Below, in pieces: positions 1-6,953 of a DNA stretch of 15,150 nucleotides. Location: the NCBI GenBank assembly GCA_028277515.1, contig JANQGC010000151.1, forward strand, positions 1 to 15,150, in the 5' to 3' direction. The position numbers were made by a program, and so were the translations under genes. This DNA is from Anaerolineae bacterium (GTDB taxonomy: Bacteria > Chloroflexota > Anaerolineae > Promineifilales > Promineifilaceae). Each line of letters starts with the position of its first letter. Positions within the stretch are counted from its first letter, which is position 1. Below the pieces are notes generated by a model. It had not been told where the DNA came from. It did no database searches and worked only from the letters and a program-made list of their open reading frames with translations.

Positions 1-1005
1 AACAGGAACTTCTGATTGGAGGTCGCTCGCCTGGCGCACGGTCTGTTCGGCACTGGGATAATCCTGATCGGCAATCTCTAGTAAGCCTTTCATCATTGCC
101 CGTACCACAGGCCCAGCGGGCCATTCGTATTCTAGTCCGGTAGCCTGCATTTGGATGTAAAGCGGGCGCATCAAATCAAGACGATTTTGATTCCAATAAG
201 CCAGACCGCAAAGATAAAGCATATGGGCCCGCCAGACGGCATACGTATCAAGCAGGGGAGTGAAATAATTAAAGGCCTGATCGGCCTTAGTCGTATCATT
301 GCGTAAGGTGTAGAGTAGCAGTAGTAAATGACCAAAATCCACTGTAAGCCAGGGAAGGCCACCCAATTGCTCACTTACTGTCCAGGCTCGTTCACCAGCT
401 TGAATGGCTTCGTCTATCTGACCGCGCCGGAAATGGATGAGGGTCATCACGCCATCTGCATTGGCTCGCAAGGGACTGACCTGATCGGGAAAACGGCTTT
501 CGATCAGCCGACATACACGCTCCATATAAGCCACGCCATTGGGTAAGATAAGAAAAGGAGAGCGGATTTGCATCGCCAAAGTTTGTAGAACACCAGGATC
601 ATCGGATGCCTCCGCCAGGGTAAGGGCAGTCGCCAAATTGGTCTGTGCTTGCTCTAAATCGGTACGATGGAGACCCAACCAGGCTAAGGATATATACAAA
701 TGAATTCGGCTGCTGGGCGAAATGGGACAGGTCAAGGCTTGCTCGATCAATGGAGCGACAGGTTCGAAGTTACCCTGGACCTGATGCACAATGGAGAGTT
801 GTACCATTGTCTCGCCGCGGCCTATGTTATCACCGCTTGCTTCAAAGCCAGACAGGGCTTCTTGCAGCAGGCGTTGGGTTTCGTTGAATTGTCCTTGTCC
901 CCAGACGCATACGCCCAAGTAATAGATGAGCCAGGGATGGGTCGTTTGAACGGTAGTTGGTAATGACCGGATCCAACCCTGTAATCTATCCAACAAACCT
1001 TGACT
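1..1005 (-). pseudogene. C-terminal part of MalT/LAL-type LuxR regulator, cut off by an in-frame stop
   Basis: Translating the minus strand gives one unbroken frame of 335 codons from 1005 down to base 1, in the same frame as the ATPase-bearing ORF that ends at 1008. It begins SQGLLDRLQGWIRSLPTTVQ, which is the usual start of the alpha-helical/TPR-like region of MalT-type regulators (family pattern: a short helix, then 'GWI..LP', 'P.L....G'). Helical repeats follow: GQGQFNETQRLLQEALSGFE, VQGNFEPVAPLIEQAL, DLEQAQTNLATALTLAE, RRGQIDEAIQAGERAW. In this family the region is the sensor that releases the ATPase, and a LuxR-type DNA-binding helix-turn-helix should lie at the extreme C-terminus, outside the window. 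No ATG with a ribosome binding site is seen near its beginning, so I treat it as the separated end of the gene at 1006-2214. If the stop is a sequencing error, the two entries are one normal gene. Confidence 0.8.
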
Positions 1006-2214
1006 TTAGATGCTTTCAGCAATCTGCTCGATGACTTGAGCGGCTGCTTTCCATTGCTCGGCGACCAAGTAATGGGCAATTACCTGGGCCGGGATGGTAT
1101 GGGTCTCGGCGGCGCGGCGATGTAACTCACCTAATTGGTCTGGTTGCTCTTGAGCCAATTGCCGACGCAGGAATTCACCGAAGAGTGCCTGGTAGCGATA
1201 GGTGGGGCTAGAAGCAAACGCCAAATCGTCAACAGCAACGACAAAGAGATTGCGTCGATATATCTCTTCCAGAATAAGGGGGGCATCTGCTTGACCGGTA
1301 ACAGCCTGGCACAATTCAGGCGTCAGCTCAGACAGGATGGACGTCTCCAAGAGAAACCTCCGTAGAATTGGAGGTTGGCGGTTGAGAACCTCTTCAGCTA
1401 ATAGATCGAAGATGTGACGATTAGCATGCACCTTGCGAGTGATGAGGATAGCACGTTGGCTAGAGGTAGGTAATTGGGCTAATGAAGTGGTCAGTAGATG
1501 CAATCCGGCGACCCAGCCTTCGGTGCTTGTTTGGATAGTTTGCAAATCCTGGCCAGAGAGGTCAAGCCCCAATTGACCGTTCAACAAATCATCCATCTCC
1601 TTCAGAGTAAAGCGCAGGTCAGGGGGACCCAATTCTGCCATATGGCCTCGGGCACGTAGGCGGGCCAGGGCGAGAGGTGGATCGACGCGGGTGGTGGTGA
1701 TTAGGCGCATTTGTTCAGGCAGCCGCTCTAGTAAATAATCAAGGGCCTGCAGGATGGTCGGGTTGATGATAAGATGTAAATCATCCAAGATCAAGGCGAA
1801 CGGTTCGGGTAGGGATTCCAAAATGACGTTGATTAACATACGCATAACACGTTTGGCATCCAAATTGGGTGTAGCCTGATTACCAAGCAGGGACTGGATG
1901 GTACGGCCACAGGCGGGGTTGAGCTGTTGTAAGGCCGCTATGAGGGACACGAAAAAAATTGTCGGGTCGTTATCATCTTCATCTAAAGCAAGCCAAGTGA
2001 TAGTAAAATCGGTTGCAGTATGGGCCAGACTGGTTGCCAGCGTTGTTTTGCCATAACCGGCTGGCGCAGAGATTAGCGTCAAGCGATGTGAGGCCATAGC
2101 CTTGTGTAATAGATCTAATAGGCGTTGACGAAGAATGATATCTTCGCGCAGGCGCGGGCGTTGTAATTTGGTTCGTACCAACCAATGTGCTTGTGGCGAT
2201 ATTTGCCTTTCCAA
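1006..2214 (-). CDS. MalT/LAL-type STAND ATPase regulator, N-terminal portion ending at a premature TAA
   Basis: This 402-aa product is the signal-transduction ATPase half of a large LuxR-family activator (MalT/LAL class), which uses ATP binding and inducer sensing to oligomerise and activate transcription. Visible motifs are the family N-terminus LVRTKLQRPRLRED (residues 12-25), the Walker A loop APAGYGKTT (50-58) with the Lys and Thr that hold ATP, the WLALDEDDNDP motif (74-84), and Walker B LILDDLH (141-147). The STEGWVAGLHLL helix (230-241) and the arginine-rich winged-helix segment around 283-350 follow. The start is TTG at 2214: an in-frame TGA lies directly before it, and GGAG stands 8 nt upstream on the minus strand, so this start is well supported. 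MalT-like proteins are usually 850-950 aa; this one stops at TAA (1006-1008), but the same frame continues as family-like sequence. It is probably a nonsense-mutated gene whose product lacks sensor and DNA-binding parts. Confidence 0.85.
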   Translation of the reverse strand: MERQISPQAHWLVRTKLQRPRLREDIILRQRLLDLLHKAMASHRLTLISAPAGYGKTTLATSLAHTATDFTITWLALDEDDNDPTIFFVSLIAALQQLNPACGRTIQSLLGNQATPNLDAKRVMRMLINVILESLPEPFALILDDLHLIINPTILQALDYLLERLPEQMRLITTTRVDPPLALARLRARGHMAELGPPDLRFTLKEMDDLLNGQLGLDLSGQDLQTIQTSTEGWVAGLHLLTTSLAQLPTSSQRAILITRKVHANRHIFDLLAEEVLNRQPPILRRFLLETSILSELTPELCQAVTGQADAPLILEEIYRRNLFVVAVDDLAFASSPTYRYQALFGEFLRRQLAQEQPDQLGELHRRAAETHTIPAQVIAHYLVAEQWKAAAQVIEQIAESI

Positions 2215-2922
2215 TCAACTATCTCCGATAATATGCAGTCAAAAACTGGGCCTATACCGATTTATTTGGTTTTCACATAGCTCTATATTACCCAATTTCC
2301 CTCAATATTTACACGAAACCCTGATGGTTATCGTCGCGCACTCAGTTAATACTTCATACAGACAAGATATTGTTCCTTTGAACTAAGCGCTCCGCGGAGG
2401 AATAGCTAGCAAGTCTTTCGAAATTCCCGTGGGGTGCAAATACTACAATGATCCCATTTTTGCCTGAGAAATCATAATAAATCTGACCTTCTCGATCTTC
2501 TGACCCCCAATGAAACTGGTTTCCAAAAAACATAAAGGCAGCATGTTTGTTCTGAAATACGACCAGGCACAAACTCCTTACCAGTGGGATTTCCAATTCG
2601 AGGATAGCGAAGAAGGCTAAACGCCGGCTGCAATGCCAGTTTGCTGAGCTTAACTCAGTGGCGCTGTTAAAGAAATACAATACCTTCAGAACCAGTTGTG
2701 GCGTCATGCCAATGTCAAGCGTTCCAGAAAAAATATTCCTGTTAATGATGGTCAACTTAGAACATTTCAGAGACAGGTTAAAGTATGGCGGTTAGAGCAG
2801 GTTTCTAACGATCTTAATTACCAAGGCATTGCGGATCACAATACTTAGAAAGGCACTAACGAGCATAAAAAGGTTTTTACGTGAGTGAGTAAGTATGAAT
2901 GTGTTTTTGTAATTATCATTGA
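2215..2922. other. Gene-poor stretch upstream of the LAL regulator
   Basis: About 700 bases without a gene I can recognise. The right reading for 2215-2353 is the 5' leader of the regulator on the minus strand; it is AT-rich and contains the GGAG ribosome binding site, but I could not pick a convincing -35/-10 pair. The only frame of any length is a 133-codon minus-strand ORF listed separately with low confidence. Given the transposase and serpin relics just to the right, this stretch may be decayed DNA. Confidence 0.4.
2354..2755 (-). CDS. Doubtful 133-aa hypothetical protein
   Basis: An open frame of 133 codons that I do not recognise. It would need a TTG start (2753-2755) without a clear ribosome binding site. 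The translation has a hydrophobic, cysteine-containing middle and a more protein-like second half (for example AAFMFFGNQFHWGSEDREG and IYYDFSGKNGIIVVFAPHG), but no motif, signal peptide or membrane segment I can name. It lies about 140 bp upstream of the LAL regulator in the same direction. It may be a chance frame in decayed DNA or the tail of a degraded gene; I lean to the former. Confidence 0.18.
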   Translation of the reverse strand: MTIINRNIFSGTLDIGMTPQLVLKVLYFFNSATELSSANWHCSRRLAFFAILELEIPLVRSLCLVVFQNKHAAFMFFGNQFHWGSEDREGQIYYDFSGKNGIIVVFAPHGNFERLASYSSAERLVQRNNILSV

Positions 2923-3282
2923 CCGAATCTGGAAACGCGAAGTGTTGGGGAGCATCATCAACGCCACAGTCAGGGTTATCGTCATGAAGAAGAGGGATGG
3001 TAGATGTTGGACATCGACCTGAGTGGTCAACCATGCGGAAAGAGAGCTGGGCTTGCCACCAAAGCCTACTTTGCCAATCAACGGAATCGACGAGGCCAGC
3101 AACTGGGACGGGTCTTGGCCAGTTGGTATCAGGAAGTTATGGTGGATCGTCTTTATGAAGGTAACACAACTTTGCCGCCTGTTTTGCAAGAAATGGTTGC
3201 GGTAGCCGCTGATATTCTTGACTTGGATGAAGCTAAAAAGCGGAGAATCGTTTTGCGCATCGACAGCCATGGGGGCTGATTC
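2923..3282 (+). pseudogene. Relic of a DDE transposase (IS fragment)
   Basis: In one plus-strand frame the sequence reads QRHSQGYRHEEEGW, then TAG (3001-3003), then MLDIDLSGQPCGKRAGLATK, KAYFANQRNRRGQQLGRVLA and a final AKKRRIVLRIDSHGG before TGA (3280-3282). The pattern of an aspartate in a hydrophobic strand (LDIDLSGQPCGK), the basic 'KAYFANQRNRRGQQLGR' block, and a second 'RIVLRIDSHGG' strand matches the central catalytic region of DDE transposases of a kind I associate with Chloroflexota insertion sequences (IS4/IS1380-like by memory). The TAG sits where a Gln codon (CAG) would be one base away, and a TGA at 2920-2922 ends the frame upstream. N- and C-terminal parts are missing and no flanking terminal repeats are evident, so this is an inactive fragment. 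Family assignment is from recall, not a search. Confidence 0.65.
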
Positions 3283-3318
3283 CAAACCAGACCAAGAAAC
3301 TTAATAATTCTTTTCTGG

Positions 3319-3356
3319 AACCCTCATGGCGGCTTGGTGACCCCATGGGGGTTTTT
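3319..3356 (+). terminator. Rho-independent terminator-like hairpin
   Basis: An 11-bp stem (AACCCTCATGG at 3319-3329 pairing with CCATGGGGGTT at 3343-3353, one G-T wobble) encloses a 13-nt loop and runs into five Ts (3352-3356). The T run is on the plus strand only, so it would stop plus-strand transcription coming from the transposase relic. It sits 37 bp after the relic's stop codon. Confidence 0.6.
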
Positions 3357-3470
3357 GAATTCGCTCACAGGCCACTAAATAGGAAATAATATTGCAGGTT
3401 CGGCCGAAAGTATCATCGCAGAAAATTTTCTCCATTTATACAAAAATAAATCACTGCTAGTAGACAATAA

Positions 3471-3671
3471 AAGCTAATTTCTACGGTTTATGTTGTCTAT
3501 TTGTCTAGTGAGGAAAGAACTGAGGCCGCGGCCGTTACCGGTGTGGTTATGGATGAAAGTGGCTATCCTCGGGCCGAAGTTAGCGTGACCCGACGGTTCC
3601 TCTTGGCAATAATCGAACGAGAAAGCGGTGCCATCCTCTTCCTGGGGCGGGGCCTGAACCCGGCCGCCTAG
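3471..3671 (+). pseudogene. C-terminal remnant of a serpin (protease inhibitor)
   Basis: The plus-strand frame ending at TAG 3669-3671 reads SSEERTEAAAVTGVVMDES, then PRAEVSVTRRFLLAIIE and RESGAILFLGRGLNPAA. This is the signature end of serpins: the hinge of the reactive-centre loop (family pattern EEGTEAAAAT), the small-residue stretch that inserts into beta-sheet A, then strands 4B/5B ending in 'F.F.I.....G.ILF.GR..NP'. Serpins are about 370-420 aa, suicide inhibitors of serine or cysteine proteases. Here the frame is closed by TAA at 3468-3470, about 14 codons before the hinge, and no serpin body is seen upstream, where the transposase relic lies instead. It is therefore a dead 3' fragment, perhaps cut by the insertion sequence. 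Hinge spacing and the GR..NP end make the identification firm despite the short length. Confidence 0.8.
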
Positions 3672-3788
3672 TCTGCTATCGTGCAAACGCGCCGTTTCTT
3701 TCAGCAAACAGTAACCGGCAACACGCGCTTGTCTTTCTGACGAGATAGAGTATCTCAAATGTGTCCACTTTCATCTGGCCAAGTGTCC

Positions 3789-3850
3789 AAAAGATGCCAA
3801 CTTTTCAATTGTCCTCTGGAAAAGTCTTGACCAGAAAGTTGGCATCTTTT
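3789..3850. repeat. 16-bp perfect inverted repeat, possible terminator or element end
   Basis: AAAAGATGCCAACTTT (3789-3804) is matched exactly by its reverse complement at 3835-3850, with a 30-nt interior. On the minus strand it begins 18 nt after the stop codon of the patatin gene and ends in four Ts, so it could terminate that transcript. The loop is long and the stem is AT-ended, which is weak for a classic terminator. The adjoining sequence at 3754-3788 repeats a GTGTCCA word twice. A small transposable-element remnant is the alternative. Confidence 0.45.
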
Positions 3851-3868
3851 AGTTAACATAATGCTTAG

Positions 3869-6100
3869 TCAGTCAATTAGCCGGTCTTTCTTCCATTCAC
3901 GCAATGGTTCCAATGCAGCATCGTAACCGACCCGGGCAATCGCCAGGTATTTTTCGTAGTCGGTTATCCCGAATCCACTTGTATCCGGCTTGATGAGCAG
4001 ACTCACGAGACTTTCTTGTCTTTTGATACGCCGCGCACTGAAGGTTTCCATCGTACGCGTCAACGTCTCAATAATGGATGGCACACGGGGCGATTTAGCA
4101 AATAAATTGATCCGCTGAAACAAGATTCGCCAGCCGGAAAGACTGGTGTCATAGTCATACTTCTTCTGTAATTCCTTGTATACGCTAACATTAACCCCGA
4201 TGACGAGATTGCTCTTACAAAGATCTATCATCGTTTCAACCGGGAAATAATCCGCTGCCCCACCATCGGCGAGTATATCACCGCCTTCTATAACGGGCAG
4301 GTATACACCCGGAATAGAGGTAGATGCACGTATCGCCCGCCACATTAATCCCCGTTGATGAATGACCGGTTCGGCTGTGGTAAGATTGCTGGATACGCAG
4401 AAGTAAGGAAGCCACAAATCCTCAATTTTCAGATCGCGAAAACAGTATTGGGAAAGGTGCGTGACGTTCTCTGAGGCCATGAGTGATGCCAAGGGCAACG
4501 TGTAATCGTTGACGCCGTAACCGGCCGTGTATTTGGCCAGGTCTTCCATCTCTATGGGGGTCAACTCGCGGGCGATGAGCCCCCCTATGATGGACCCCAT
4601 ACTGGTTCCACCAACGTAATCGATGGGTATGTCCAACTCCAATACGGCCAAGTAGACACCAAAATGAACATAACCGCGTGCGGCTCCAGCGCTTAAGACC
4701 AAACCGACAGCACGCCCGGTCAAACGTCTTGCCAGGCGAGCCATATGTTCTGCGTAACCACGGCGCATATGATGGTGCGCATCTAGCTGCCGTGTTTCCA
4801 GCCAGGCCATCGTTCCCTGCGGAGCCTCCGTCTGCGGCGGATGCCAAAGCACTAACTCGCTGCGCACAGGCACGTCCAGTTGGTCCAACAGTTTTTCTGC
4901 CGGGCTCGGTTTGGGATCTTGCGCGGGATCGGCGACGATCAGAACTCGATCAGCCTGACCGATGCAGCGCCGGGTCCATGCCGATGGCTGCGGATCGGCG
5001 ACAAACAGGATGAACTTGTTCCTTGCATCCAACTCACTCATACAGGCCACGATGGTCAAATTACGAACATCATCCGTAGGAGTCTGAGCTGCGCCCTTTT
5101 CACCATAATGTTCGTCAAACAAATCGCTGTTTAAAACCAACGATGTGCCGAATTGGGCCAGGGCGCTGCTTAGCTCCTGAGCAAACTGGAATACGTCCCT
5201 GGTATTGGCTGCCGGCAAAAGCGTGATGGCCAAAGACGCCGTGGCCGGATGCTTTGCTCCTTGCATAACCCTCTGTTGTCGCTCGACAATTATGCGCGCC
5301 ACCCGACCCATTAGTTCAGGATATTCGCGTGTTAAGCGGCTAAACTCCGTAGCTATTATTCTCGTCAGATAGGTTCCTCGCACCGCATGTACTGTAGCCG
5401 ACCGCACCTCATCAGTTAAGATGGCCATTTCACCAACAGTCTCGCCTGTGCTGATCTCGCCAATCTCTTGTCTTGTGCCGTCTTCGGCGGTAATGGTCGC
5501 GCGGAGACGGCCGTTGACAACGATATACATGCTATCTGCTACTTCCCCTTGCCTGAAGACCACCTCACCGCTGGAATAATATCGCCACTCCAGCTGCTCC
5601 TGCAACGCTTCCAAAGCAGCCACATCCAGATCGCCTAGAAGACCCTGCAAAACTTTGACGAGCTGTTGTCCCTGCCAGCGCGGTACCGCCTCGTCTGAAA
5701 CTGCCGCTAAAACCGCATTGTCATCTTCCATCATCTGCTGGAAGCGGGACTTAGTGACCTGAACAAGTCGCGCATCATTCAGGGCATAGACGGTTGCAGA
5801 ACGCTTACGGCCGCTGATGAGGGCCATTTCGCCGACAACGGCGCCTGGCGTAAGACGGGCGATTTCCGACTCGCTGCCGCCATCGTGCTGGATACGGACG
5901 CCAAGCAAGCCCGTCTTCAGCACGTACATACTGTCCCCTTCTGCTCCCTGCTCGAAAAGGATCTCATCTACACCTAACTCCAGCAATTGAATCTCGGGAT
6001 CATCCTCGTAATCTGACTTATCAATCAGACGGTTTACTAATCGGCGCTGTGCCTGCTTGTTCTGTCCAGATTCATCTAAACTCTTTTTAGGGTGCTCCAT
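3869..6100 (-). CDS. Patatin-like phospholipase with two cyclic-nucleotide-binding domains (NTE type)
   Basis: This 743-aa protein resembles bacterial neuropathy-target-esterase proteins, which hydrolyse (lyso)phospholipids at the membrane. Two cNMP-binding (Crp-type) domains lie at about 35-130 (EQGAEGDSMYVLKTG, GEMALISGRKRSATV) and 155-275 (RQGEVADSMYIVVNG, GEMAILTDEVRSATV). A linker typical of the family (about 285-460) follows, then the patatin domain at 464-640. Its nucleophile motif is GGTSMG with Ser500, and the partner aspartate is Asp612 in ADGGAADYFP. The oxyanion-hole loop reads LSAGAARGYVHFGV (469-482), where most relatives have a run of three glycines. The ATG start is supported by GGAG 8 nt upstream. 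No signal peptide is visible. Immediately upstream is a broken copy of this gene's own 3' end. Catalytic residues are intact, so I expect an active enzyme, possibly gated by a nucleotide; the ligand cannot be read from the sequence. Confidence 0.93.
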   Translation of the reverse strand: MEHPKKSLDESGQNKQAQRRLVNRLIDKSDYEDDPEIQLLELGVDEILFEQGAEGDSMYVLKTGLLGVRIQHDGGSESEIARLTPGAVVGEMALISGRKRSATVYALNDARLVQVTKSRFQQMMEDDNAVLAAVSDEAVPRWQGQQLVKVLQGLLGDLDVAALEALQEQLEWRYYSSGEVVFRQGEVADSMYIVVNGRLRATITAEDGTRQEIGEISTGETVGEMAILTDEVRSATVHAVRGTYLTRIIATEFSRLTREYPELMGRVARIIVERQQRVMQGAKHPATASLAITLLPAANTRDVFQFAQELSSALAQFGTSLVLNSDLFDEHYGEKGAAQTPTDDVRNLTIVACMSELDARNKFILFVADPQPSAWTRRCIGQADRVLIVADPAQDPKPSPAEKLLDQLDVPVRSELVLWHPPQTEAPQGTMAWLETRQLDAHHHMRRGYAEHMARLARRLTGRAVGLVLSAGAARGYVHFGVYLAVLELDIPIDYVGGTSMGSIIGGLIARELTPIEMEDLAKYTAGYGVNDYTLPLASLMASENVTHLSQYCFRDLKIEDLWLPYFCVSSNLTTAEPVIHQRGLMWRAIRASTSIPGVYLPVIEGGDILADGGAADYFPVETMIDLCKSNLVIGVNVSVYKELQKKYDYDTSLSGWRILFQRINLFAKSPRVPSIIETLTRTMETFSARRIKRQESLVSLLIKPDTSGFGITDYEKYLAIARVGYDAALEPLREWKKDRLID

Positions 6101-6125
6101 GTACTCTACTCCTTCATTGGTTTAT

Positions 6126-6451
6126 CGCTTAATCAGCCATTTAGCCGGTCTTTCTTCCATTCACGCAATGGTTCCAATGCAGCATCGTAACCGACCCGGG
6201 CAATCGCCAGGTATTTTTCGTAGTCGGTTATCCTGAAACCACTTATATCCGGCTTGATGAGCAGACTCACGAGACTTTCTTGTCTTTTGATGCGCCGCGC
6301 ACTGAAGGTTTCCATCGTACGCATGCTCCACCATCGGCGAGTAGATCATCGCCTTCTATAACGGGCAGGTATACACCCGGGATAGAGGTAGATGCACGTA
6401 TCGCCCGCCACATTAATCCCCGTTGGTGAATGACCGGTTCGGCTGTGGTAA
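6126..6451 (-). pseudogene. Broken second copy of the patatin gene's 3' end
   Basis: This stretch repeats, with only scattered base changes, the 3' end of the patatin gene at 3861-4383. It encodes TTAEPVIHQRGLMWRAIRAS and PGVYLPVIEGDDLLADGGA, then jumps to RTMETFSARRIKRQESLVSL and ends VGYDAALEPLREWKKDRLNG. Relative to the intact gene it lacks about 196 bp (parent 4059-4255), which is not a multiple of three, so the two conserved parts are now in different frames. The homology stops abruptly at 6451. The tail keeps its own TGA (6133-6135). The layout implies that two head-to-tail patatin genes once stood here and the upstream one lost its regulatory domains and an internal piece. Only 25 bp separate it from the start codon of the intact gene. 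Confidence 0.9.
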
Positions 6452-6543
6452 TAAGGTGCCGGACGAGTCGTTGGGCTTTTCTGTATGCACCATATATTTT
6501 CGTCCTGTTAAAGAATAATGCATCGTGCATTGAAGTTAATATT
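6452..6543. other. Short unassigned spacer between two gene remnants
   Basis: AT-rich spacer after the abrupt end of patatin homology. A short palindrome (AATGCA, 3-nt gap, TGCATT at 6517-6531) is the only structure seen. No gene is supported. Confidence 0.3.
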
Positions 6544-6840
6544 TTAGCGAATGATGGCCTGGTATGATACTGTACCAGGTATAAGTTTAGTATAGTCTTT
6601 TGAATGTCTAGGATATTGTACATTGTCAATAGCGGGCATGAAGAAGGATGGCACAGGCACACCGCTCTCAGTGTCGATAAAGATTTGGCGGAATCGGTCG
6701 CTGCCGTACTTTGTAGGCATATGGAATAACAAGAGTTCCACTTCTTTGCCTGTGGCGATGGTCAGCATTTGCTGACAGATGCCAATGAACCTGCCATAGA
6801 TGGAGAGGACGGCAGTTTGTCTGTATAGGGTGATATCAGT
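6544..6840 (-). pseudogene. Unidentified frameshifted gene remnant
   Basis: A 98-codon open frame (6544-6840, from the codon after an in-frame TGA at 6841-6843) reads TDITLYRQTAVLSIYGRFIG, then TIATGKEVELLLFHMPTKYG and SDRFRQIFIDTESG. It looks like real protein sequence, but the only ATG (6768) has no ribosome binding site and lies in mid-sequence. Just upstream, another minus-strand frame reads FRQQVFGEDELIS and, before a TGA, QFDEADEALKS, which would join on smoothly if one frameshift and one stop are allowed. I therefore read it as the decayed middle of a gene whose rest is gone. No family recognised. It lies between the kinase stop at 6954 and the patatin duplicate. Confidence 0.35.
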
Positions 6841-6953
6841 TCATCCTCCCCAAACACCTGCTGCCGGAATCATGATTTAAGCGCTTCATCCGCCTCATCA
6901 AATTGCTATTATAAAGCCAGATTGCACTCAATTTCTATACGAAGTGAAATAGT

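Noticed and set aside
645..1365. Plus-strand ORFs opposite the LAL regulator
   Set aside because: The minus strand has a long frame of family-like sequence across the same region.
2845..3285. 146-codon minus-strand ORF
   Set aside because: It is the antisense of the transposase relic and shows no family pattern.
3474..3758. 94-codon minus-strand ORF
   Set aside because: It lies opposite the serpin tail, whose plus-strand frame matches a known family, and has no recognisable feature of its own.
4422..4847. 141-codon minus-strand ORF in another frame within the patatin gene
   Set aside because: It overlaps the catalytic domain of a well-supported gene and is arginine-rich shadow sequence.
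6558..6579. Hairpin CCTGGTA / TACCAGG with 8-nt loop
   Set aside because: A short stem without a T run inside a decayed region; no basis to call it a terminator or operator.
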